This document shows, piece by piece, positions 1 through 5,345 of a stretch of DNA of 6,293 nucleotides. The notes beneath the pieces were generated by a model. It ran no database searches. It was not told where the DNA came from and saw nothing but the letters and a program-made list of their open reading frames with translations. Positions within the stretch are counted from its first letter, which is position 1, and the number at the start of each line of letters is the position of its first letter. Source of the DNA: Desulfobacterales bacterium (lineage in GTDB: Bacteria; Desulfobacterota; Desulfobacteria; Desulfobacterales; Desulfobacteraceae); assembly GCA_022361135.1 (NCBI GenBank), contig JAKSBM010000283.1, positions 1-6,293 of the forward strand. Reading direction: 5' to 3'. The position numbers were made by a program, and so were the translations under genes.

Positions 1-692
1 CGGGTTTCATAGGTGTTGTAGCAAGCGTAGCGGTGGGAGAGGTAGGTGGCCGACCGGGTCTGGGGATAGCCGAAAAGGCCCTTGAAAAAACGGGGCAGAA
101 TCAGGAATCCGGCCACCCCGTCGGTCATGGAAATATCAATGTATTGCCCTTCCCCCGTATTGTTCCGGCTCACCAGGGCCATGAGGATGCCCATGGCCGC
201 ATTCATGGCCCCGCCGGCAATGTCCGCCATCTGGACCCCGGGGATGGACGGGGGCTGGTCCGCCGGTCCCATGAGGTCCAGAAGGCCGGCATGGCTCATG
301 TAATTCACGTCGTGTCCCACGGCATCCCGCATGGGGCCGGTCTGCCCGTATCCGGAGATGGAACAATAGATGATGCCGGGATTCTCTTTTTTCACATCTT
401 CATAGCCCACCCCCAGCCGGTCCACCACACCGGGGCGGAAGCCCTCCAGGACGACATCGGCCCTGCGGGCCAGTTTAAAGAAAATCTCCCTGCCGGTGTC
501 GGATTTCAAATTCAGGGAAACGTGGCGTTTATTCCGGTTCACCCCGTTGAAAAAAATCTCTCCGGTCTCCTTGGTTCCGTCCTCCACGGCAATGACCTCG
601 GCCCCGTGATCCGCAAGGATCATGGAACAATAGGGACCGGGGAGGAGCCGGGATAGATCAAGGACGCGGATGCCGTCCAATGCACCTGTCAT
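1..692 (-). CDS. CoA-transferase family III (CaiB/BaiF) protein, probable alpha-methylacyl-CoA racemase, C-terminus outside window
   Basis: The first 230 codons run from ATG at 692 off the window edge at base 1 without a stop. The N-terminus GIRVLDLSRLLPGPYCSMIL, the RNKRHVSLNLKS segment (about 54-64), GFRPG (84-88) and GYGQTGP (114-120) are typical of CaiB/BaiF proteins. Two residues point to a racemase rather than a transferase: His127 in GHDVNY and Asp157 in ADIAGG fall almost exactly where the His126/Asp156 acid-base pair of M. tuberculosis methylacyl-CoA racemase lies. True CoA-transferases keep the Asp but not this His. By family knowledge the enzyme would interconvert (2R)- and (2S)-2-methylacyl-CoA so that a stereospecific dehydrogenase can act. 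It starts 3 bases after the thioesterase stop, with AAAGGA 7 bases before the ATG, so it is translationally tied to the operon. A transferase role remains possible because the C-terminal domain cannot be seen. Confidence 0.9.
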   Translation of the reverse strand, partial: MTGALDGIRVLDLSRLLPGPYCSMILADHGAEVIAVEDGTKETGEIFFNGVNRNKRHVSLNLKSDTGREIFFKLARRADVVLEGFRPGVVDRLGVGYEDVKKENPGIIYCSISGYGQTGPMRDAVGHDVNYMSHAGLLDLMGPADQPPSIPGVQMADIAGGAMNAAMGILMALVSRNNTGEGQYIDISMTDGVAGFLILPRFFKGLFGYPQTRSATYLSHRYACYNTYET

Positions 693-695
693 GGT

Positions 696-1139
696 TTATC
701 CTTTCATTTTTTGCATGCGATAGTATCCGGTGGTTGCCGCCACCACTTGGCCCTGGGTATCCTTGACCTCCCCCTCCAGGGTGAAGTCCACATGGCCGGT
801 TTCCCGGGCCTCCCGGGCCAGACGGGCCGCCTCTCGGCTGTCCATGCTCATTTCAATTTCCACATCCGTGCGTGCCGGTTTGAGGAATTTAATGTTCATC
901 TCCTTGACCAGGGGGACAAAGGGATTGTCCTCAAAGGTGGTGTATATCAAGACCCCGCCGGGGAGTTCCGCCAATGTGAACAATGCCCCGGCCCAGACCG
1001 TACCCATGTGGTTTTCATTGCCTGCCAGGGGGAGTTTCAATTTCACCCGGCAGGGCTCCAGGATCTCGGCCCGGAGTCCCATGCGATTCAGGAAGGCAAA
1101 GTCATTTTCCACCAAATCAATGATGCGTCGTAATTCCAT
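696..1139 (-). CDS. Hot-dog fold thioesterase-like protein (DUF4442/YiiD_C/PaaI-like)
   Basis: This is a complete 147-residue protein, the usual length of a single hot-dog domain. The diagnostic segment is NENHMGTVWAGALFTLAE (41-58): an Asn followed by the central hot-dog helix and an acidic residue at its end. Placed against PaaI/THEM2-type thioesterases from memory, Asn43 and Glu58 have the 15-residue spacing of the catalytic Asn and Asp, while the usual HGG is WAG (49-51). The later strands VPLVKEMNIKFLKPAR (75-90) and GHVDFTLEGEVKD (115-127) also fit the fold. The likely role is hydrolysis of an acyl-CoA, perhaps freeing CoA from stalled intermediates, but non-catalytic acyl-CoA binding cannot be excluded. 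The start is supported by AAGGAGG shortly before ATG 1139. The gene begins 21 bases after the ACAD-A stop. The fold is secure and the substrate unknown. Confidence 0.85.
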   Translation of the reverse strand: MELRRIIDLVENDFAFLNRMGLRAEILEPCRVKLKLPLAGNENHMGTVWAGALFTLAELPGGVLIYTTFEDNPFVPLVKEMNIKFLKPARTDVEIEMSMDSREAARLAREARETGHVDFTLEGEVKDTQGQVVAATTGYYRMQKMKG

Positions 1140-1160
1140 CCCCCCTCCTTCCGGCGCCCA

Positions 1161-2303
1161 TCAGAGCCCCATGGTTTTGGCCACGATACCCTTCATGATT
1201 TCATTGGTGCCGGCAAAGATGGAGGTCACCCGCACGTCCCGGAACTGACGGACCAGGGGACAGGATTCCACCGCCCCCTCCATGCCCAGGATATCCAGGC
1301 ATTTGGAGCCCACATTCTTGGCCAGTTCCGTGTTCCAGTATTTGGCCATGGACGTTTCCTGGATCACCTGCTTGCCGGCCATGTGATCGGCCACCACCGC
1401 CTCGGTGAAGACCCGGGCTGATTTCACGGCCGTGGTCATTTCCACCATATCGAATTGAACGGCCTGGGACTTGGCCAGGGGGCGTCCACCGGAATTATGG
1501 GTTTTACAGAATTCCAGGGTTTCGGCCAGCATGGCTTCGGCATTGCAGACCCCGCCCACGGCACAGACCAGCCGTTCCTGCTGGAGTTTCTGCATGAGCA
1601 TGACAAAGCCGTCTCCGGCCCGGCCCAGGCGGTTGGCCTTGGGAATCCGGCAATTGGAGAAAAAGAGCTCCGCCGTGTCCTGGCTGGCCCATCCCATTTT
1701 TTCAAAGGGTTGGCCCTTGGTGAATCCGGGGGTGCCCTCCTCCACCAGGAAGAGGGAAACCGCCTTGTGCTTTTCCTTGACCTCGGGATCCCGGGCGGCC
1801 AGGACCACCACATCGCAATTCACCCCGTTGGAAATAAAGGTCTTGGAGCCGTTGAGGACGATGTGGTCCCCATCCTCCACGGCCGTGGTCTCCATGGAGG
1901 CCACGTCGGACCCCGCCCCGGGCTCGGTCATGGCCACGGCGGCAATGCAGGAGCCGTCGGCACAACCGGGCAGGAATTTCTGTTTTTGTTCTTCGGTGCC
2001 AAAACTGAGAATATAGGGCACCACGATATCGGAATGCAGGCCGGCGGCCAGGCCGGTGAAATTGATCCGGGACATCTCCTCCCAGACAATGACGCTGTGG
2101 AGGAAGTCCAGGCCAGGTCCCCCGTATTCCTTTGATAAACTGGGGCAGAGGAAGCCCTGCTCCCCCATTTCCTTCCACATCTCCCGGGGGGTGAGATGGG
2201 CGGCCTCACACTCGGGAATCCTGGGAACCACCCGTTCCTTTAACCAGGTTGCCAGGCGACTGCGGTAGGCGTGGTGGGTATCGGTGTATTTGAGTATCTC
2301 CAT
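1161..2303 (-). CDS. Acyl-CoA dehydrogenase, catalytic-type subunit (ACAD-A)
   Basis: This 380-residue protein has the usual ACAD length and domain order: N-terminal helices (about 1-115), a middle beta domain with the signature MTEPGAGSD (125-133) and KTFISNG (154-160), then a C-terminal helical domain. It would oxidise an acyl-CoA to the trans-2-enoyl-CoA with FAD, passing electrons to an electron-transfer flavoprotein. The base position used by medium- and short-chain enzymes (Glu in YEGT) is Ala364 in IFAGTNEIM. A Glu is instead found at 243 in LQQERLV, matching the helix-G base of long-chain and isovaleryl-CoA dehydrogenases. The RxxFG cofactor motif is degenerate (His269, Gly272 in HNSGGRP), and the QxxGG motif reads DILGM (Asp337, Met341), so the second half of the FAD site looks lost. 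AAAGGA lies 7 bases before ATG 2303. It follows ACAD-B after 21 bases, which suggests the two act together. The substrate is not readable from sequence. Confidence 0.96.
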   Translation of the reverse strand: MEILKYTDTHHAYRSRLATWLKERVVPRIPECEAAHLTPREMWKEMGEQGFLCPSLSKEYGGPGLDFLHSVIVWEEMSRINFTGLAAGLHSDIVVPYILSFGTEEQKQKFLPGCADGSCIAAVAMTEPGAGSDVASMETTAVEDGDHIVLNGSKTFISNGVNCDVVVLAARDPEVKEKHKAVSLFLVEEGTPGFTKGQPFEKMGWASQDTAELFFSNCRIPKANRLGRAGDGFVMLMQKLQQERLVCAVGGVCNAEAMLAETLEFCKTHNSGGRPLAKSQAVQFDMVEMTTAVKSARVFTEAVVADHMAGKQVIQETSMAKYWNTELAKNVGSKCLDILGMEGAVESCPLVRQFRDVRVTSIFAGTNEIMKGIVAKTMGL

Positions 2304-2324
2304 GTCCTAGTCCTTTGGGGCGGT

Positions 2325-3485
2325 TCAGGCCCGTTTGGGGGTTTTGATTTTTCCCACGGTGAGTTTGGCCAGGGTCGACAGCCGAGAGTGGGGATGGGAC
2401 CCCAGGAGCTTGAGGTATTTGGCATCCCGGTAGAAATGCTCGATTTCCCCCTCCTGCATATAGCCGAATCCCCCGTGGATCTGGAGGGAGGCATCGGCTG
2501 CGGATTCCGCCGTGCGACAGGCGCTTTCCATGGCCATGTCCGCCAGGCCCGGCTCGGGCTTACGCTGGGTATCGGCGGCCAGGGCCGCATCGTAAACCAG
2601 ACTCCGGGAGCCTTTGATGTTCAATGCCATCTCCCCCACATACCGGGACAGCCCCTCAAAGACCAACACGGGACGTCCGAACTGTTCCCGCTGCTTGCCG
2701 TAAGCCAGGGCCCGGTCCAGGGACCCCTGGGCAATGCCCAGGGCCATGCCTGCATTGAGATATTTCACCTGATCCAGATATCCATTCACCGCCTTCAGGG
2801 CCTTGCCTTCCTTACCCAACAGATTGACCGCCGGGACCCGGGCCTGGTCCAGGAACATGTCCGCCGTGGGGCAGAGGTTGTTCCCCAGCTTCCGGGGGGT
2901 GGGGGTCAGGGCCAGTCCCGGGGTCTGGTGGTCCACCAGGATCAGGGAAAGGCCGTTTTCCGTCCGGCACAGCAGGGGAAAGAAAATGGGAATATCCCCA
3001 TCCACGGCACCGTTGGCCACCTGGATTTTTTTGCCCGTGATCACCCATTCATCCCCCTCCAGGCGGGCCTGGGTTTCACAGCTGGTGGGGTCATATCCCT
3101 GGCCGGGTTCAAACAGGGCCGCCCCGCACAATGCCCGGCCTTCACACACCGGTTCCAGGACCGCCTTTTTCTGCGCCTCGTTACCCAGGATCTGGATGAG
3201 CTCCGCCCCCGAGGCGGCCAGGCCCAGGGCCAGGCCACAGGAGGAATCCCGGCGACAAAGGGCTTCCAGGGTGATGAGGCTTTCCAGCAGCCCCAATCCG
3301 CCCCCTCCGAATTCCTCGTCCAGATGGAGGCCGATGAATCCGAGATCGGCGGCTTCCCGCCAGGTATCCCGGGGGAAGAGACCGGCCTTTTCCATGTCCA
3401 GAATGGTATCCTTATCAAATTCGCCCTTTGCAAATTCCCGGGCTGCACTTTGGATCTGCTTCAGGGATTTATCCAGTTCAATCAT
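2325..3485 (-). CDS. Divergent acyl-CoA dehydrogenase, probable partner subunit (ACAD-B)
   Basis: This 386-residue protein has ACAD length and fold, but the flavin-side motifs have decayed. The TEPxAGSD signature reads FEPGQGYD (125-132), and the (W/F)I(T/S)NG segment reads QVANG (155-159), so the aromatic and hydroxyl residues that face the flavin are Gln155 and Ala157. No catalytic base is visible: the YEGT position is Gly362 in KLLGSHP, and the helix-G position falls at Val240 in LDQVKYL. In contrast the contacts given to the neighbouring subunit's FAD are intact: REQFGRP (266-272) and QIHGGFGYMQE (335-345), followed by YRDAK (352-356). This pattern fits a structural and cofactor-binding partner of ACAD-A rather than a stand-alone enzyme. 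GGAG lies 5 bases before ATG 3485, and the gene begins 13 bases after the ligase stop. The family call is firm and the partner role is inference. Confidence 0.93.
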   Translation of the reverse strand: MIELDKSLKQIQSAAREFAKGEFDKDTILDMEKAGLFPRDTWREAADLGFIGLHLDEEFGGGGLGLLESLITLEALCRRDSSCGLALGLAASGAELIQILGNEAQKKAVLEPVCEGRALCGAALFEPGQGYDPTSCETQARLEGDEWVITGKKIQVANGAVDGDIPIFFPLLCRTENGLSLILVDHQTPGLALTPTPRKLGNNLCPTADMFLDQARVPAVNLLGKEGKALKAVNGYLDQVKYLNAGMALGIAQGSLDRALAYGKQREQFGRPVLVFEGLSRYVGEMALNIKGSRSLVYDAALAADTQRKPEPGLADMAMESACRTAESAADASLQIHGGFGYMQEGEIEHFYRDAKYLKLLGSHPHSRLSTLAKLTVGKIKTPKRA

Positions 3486-3498
3486 GGTGACTCCAGGT

Positions 3499-5148
3499 TT
3501 AAGCTTGCATTTTGGATTTGATATCCCGGCGCAGGTCCTTTTTCAGGATCTTGCCCACAGGATTCCGGGGGATGGCCTCAACCACTTCCAACCGCTCCGG
3601 ATGCTTGTACTTGGCCACCCCTTTTTCCTCCAGGAAGGCCACGATTTCGGCCAGATCCAGGCCGTTTTCCTGGACCGTGGTCACATATACACACATGCGT
3701 TCCCCCAGCTTTTCATCGGGGAAGCCCACAACGGCGGCATCGGTGACCTTGGGATGGGCCATGATATGGTTTTCAATTTCCTGGGAGGAGATATTGAACC
3801 CCCCGCGGATGATGATGTCCTTGGCCCGTTCGTAGAAGGAGATGCAATCGTTTTCCTCCACCCGGAAGATATCTCCGGTGCGGAAGAAACCGTCGTCGGT
3901 GAAGGCACTCTGGGTGGCCTGGGGATTTTTAAAATATTGGGCAATGAGCCCCGGCCCCTTGTAGCAGAGTTCGCCCACCTGTCCCACTTCGGTGACCTCG
4001 TTGCCCATGGCATCCACCAACTTGACCACCACATGCTTGGAACAGGCGGTTTTCCATTCCCGGCCGGGTTTACCGTAATGGGGGAAGACCGAGGCCCGCA
4101 TTTCCATGTCCGGCAGATCCTGCATGCCCGAAATGAAGCCGGTGCCTTCGTTCTGGCCCCAGATGTTTCCGATGTCGATGTCCCAGCGCCGTTTGAATTC
4201 CTGCATGGTCCACAGGGAGGGCGGTGCGGACCCCAGGGTGATATTCCTGAAGGAGGAGAGATCAAAGGTGTCCACCTGGGGATGCTTGGCCACCATGTTG
4301 GCCAGGGCCGGCACCAACAGGGTGTAATTGGGGCGTTCGGTCATGATTTGCTGCATGAAAACCGCGGGGTCAAAGGGATGGTGGAGGATCAAGGTTCCGC
4401 CCAGGAAAACCCAGGGCATCATGATGGTGCCCACCGAGGCCATGTTCACCAGGGGACCGGCCGTGAGCATGGTGTCTCCGGCCTGGACACCGGCGGCGTC
4501 CTGGAGGGCGGCAATGCCGGCCCAGGTATTATGGGTCATGGGACAGCCCTTGGGATTGGCTTCGGTGCCCGAGGTCCAGCAGATGGTGAACACATCGTTG
4601 GCGTCCACGGCCACGTCCACTTCGCTGGGATCCCCCATGGCCATGTCCCGAATCTGGTCCAGGGCAATGAGATGTTCCAGGGTATCATGCTTTCCGGCCA
4701 GGGATTCCCCCATTTCAAAATGGCTGAATCCGTTAAATTTTTCCAGGGTGACAAAGAACCGGGCTTCGGTGAGTCCGGCAATGTAGCTGAGTTCGTTTTC
4801 CCGCCAGAGCACGGGGGAGGGCGAGGTGATGCCGCCGGCCTTGGACACGGCAAAATAAAGCATGGCCAGCTCCCAGCAATTGGGCAGTTGAACCATGACC
4901 ACATCGTCCTTTTTCAGACCCATTTTCACCAGAGCGGCGGCGGTGGCATCCACCCGTTTTACAAATTCTCCATAGGTGATGCGTTCGGGATCATGGCCGG
5001 TGAGGGCCTGGCGGTTGGCCGGATCCACCAGGCAGACCCGTTCCGGGTCCGTCTTGGCCTGCTGGGCCAGCCGGTCCACCAGGGTGAGGGTGGAGTAAAC
5101 ACCTGCCTCTGTGTAGAATTGAATATTTTCCTGTGTCGCAAGAATCAT
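3499..5148 (-). CDS. AMP-forming acyl-CoA synthetase (ANL superfamily)
   Basis: This cytosolic-looking enzyme would activate a free carboxylic acid with ATP and CoA, giving the acyl-CoA used by the downstream dehydrogenases. From ATG 5148 it has 549 residues, a normal length. Core motifs are present in order: the phosphate loop TSGTEANPKG (192-201, a variant of TSGTTGxPKG), the adenine/Mg motif WGQNEG (330-335, with Glu334), TGD (424-426), the hinge region ERAKDIIIRGG (440-450) and the C-terminal catalytic lysine Lys533 in PRNPVGKIL. An in-frame TTG at 5166 would add six residues but has no Shine-Dalgarno sequence; ATG 5148 has a weak G-run 4 bases upstream and is preferred. The TSGTEA loop recalls cyclohexanecarboxylate/dihydroxybenzoate-type ligases, but the substrate cannot be named. 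It is the first gene of the five-gene tight cluster. The codons TTA, CTA and TCA are absent from it. Confidence 0.95.
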   Translation of the reverse strand: MILATQENIQFYTEAGVYSTLTLVDRLAQQAKTDPERVCLVDPANRQALTGHDPERITYGEFVKRVDATAAALVKMGLKKDDVVMVQLPNCWELAMLYFAVSKAGGITSPSPVLWRENELSYIAGLTEARFFVTLEKFNGFSHFEMGESLAGKHDTLEHLIALDQIRDMAMGDPSEVDVAVDANDVFTICWTSGTEANPKGCPMTHNTWAGIAALQDAAGVQAGDTMLTAGPLVNMASVGTIMMPWVFLGGTLILHHPFDPAVFMQQIMTERPNYTLLVPALANMVAKHPQVDTFDLSSFRNITLGSAPPSLWTMQEFKRRWDIDIGNIWGQNEGTGFISGMQDLPDMEMRASVFPHYGKPGREWKTACSKHVVVKLVDAMGNEVTEVGQVGELCYKGPGLIAQYFKNPQATQSAFTDDGFFRTGDIFRVEENDCISFYERAKDIIIRGGFNISSQEIENHIMAHPKVTDAAVVGFPDEKLGERMCVYVTTVQENGLDLAEIVAFLEEKGVAKYKHPERLEVVEAIPRNPVGKILKKDLRRDIKSKMQA

Positions 5149-5190
5149 GAAACCCCCATTTCGCAATTAACAACCATACAAATTTGAGCA

Positions 5191-5211
5191 GGGGAGGCCC
5201 GGGGCCCCCCC
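5191..5211 (-). other. GC-rich hairpin upstream of the ligase gene
   Basis: On the minus strand a run of seven G and one C can pair with GCCTCCCC, giving 8 pairs including one G-U around a CCCGG loop. It lies 42 bases upstream of the preferred ligase start. No T-run follows it (next comes TGCTCAAATTTG), so it is not a standard terminator. It would lie in the leader of any transcript reading into the ligase. The role is unknown, and part of the pairing may simply follow from local G/C richness. Confidence 0.4.
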
Positions 5212-5223
5212 TACCCGCCCATT

Positions 5224-5253
5224 ATGATATGACCATGGTCCGTCCCCGGTCAC
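5224..5253 (-). promoter_or_regulatory. Candidate sigma70-type promoter with a palindrome in its spacer
   Basis: On the minus strand GTGACC (5253-5248; 4 of 6 to TTGACA) and TATCAT (5229-5224; 5 of 6 to TATAAT) are 18 bases apart, pointing at the ligase gene. The spacer holds the perfect 10-bp palindrome GACCATGGTC (5231-5240), placed where a repressor could block polymerase. Both boxes are imperfect and the palindrome is short, so this is a candidate only. It would give the five-gene cluster its own promoter, separate from the thiolase. Confidence 0.25.
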
Positions 5254-5265
5254 CCGGCTTCCGAT

Positions 5266-5323
5266 GGTTCCGGTAGAGGAGGTCAGGGATGTCCCATGAC
5301 CGGAACCGCCGAAGCGGTTCCGG
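5266..5323 (-). promoter_or_regulatory. Three-arm inverted repeat able to form two mutually exclusive stems
   Basis: In RNA order, arm 1 CCGGAACCGC (5323-5314) pairs with arm 2 GCGGTTCCGG (5309-5300). Nine bases of arm 2 extended by one base (GGTTCCGGT, 5307-5299) are also perfectly complementary to arm 3 ACCGGAACC (5274-5266). Arm 2 can therefore pair with only one of them at a time, which is the geometry of attenuators and other switching leaders. No T-run follows either stem, so a transcription-termination role is not shown. The complementarity is seen directly; regulation is inference. Confidence 0.4.
5300..5323 (-). other. 10-bp perfect hairpin with UUCG tetraloop after the thiolase gene
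   Basis: A perfect 10-bp inverted repeat encloses four bases. Read on the coding (minus) strand the loop is TTCG closed by C and G, the exceptionally stable cUUCGg tetraloop. It begins 22 bases after the thiolase stop codon. No U-tract follows (the next bases are TCATGGGACA), so it is not a classical intrinsic terminator. A 3'-end stabiliser, RNA-processing boundary or weak terminator would all fit. Confidence 0.65.
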
Positions 5324-5345
5324 ATTTGGTGATACTCAGACCCAA

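Noticed and set aside
33..656. A 207-codon plus-strand open frame
   Set aside because: It is the register-aligned antisense of the CaiB/BaiF gene, whose conserved motifs are clear on the minus strand.
1455..2135. Plus-strand open frame rich in Gly and His
   Set aside because: It mirrors ACAD-A codons, and the Gly/His-rich composition is typical of antisense translation of GC-rich genes.
2271..3521. A 416-codon plus-strand open frame opposite ACAD-B
   Set aside because: It is the register-aligned antisense of ACAD-B, with no motifs of its own; composition and codon bias explain it.
5149..5166. TTG at 5166 as the ligase start
   Set aside because: No Shine-Dalgarno sequence precedes it and an in-frame stop lies directly upstream; ATG 5148 has a G-run at a short but usable distance.
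2803..5187. A 794-codon open frame on the plus strand opposite the ligase and part of ACAD-B
   Set aside because: Over the ligase it is in codon register with the sense gene, so it stays open simply because the ligase lacks TTA, CTA and TCA codons. Its protein shows no family motif, while the opposite strand encodes a complete ligase.
5300..5323. Intrinsic terminator after the thiolase
   Set aside because: The stem is strong, but no T-run follows on the coding strand, so I list it only as a hairpin.
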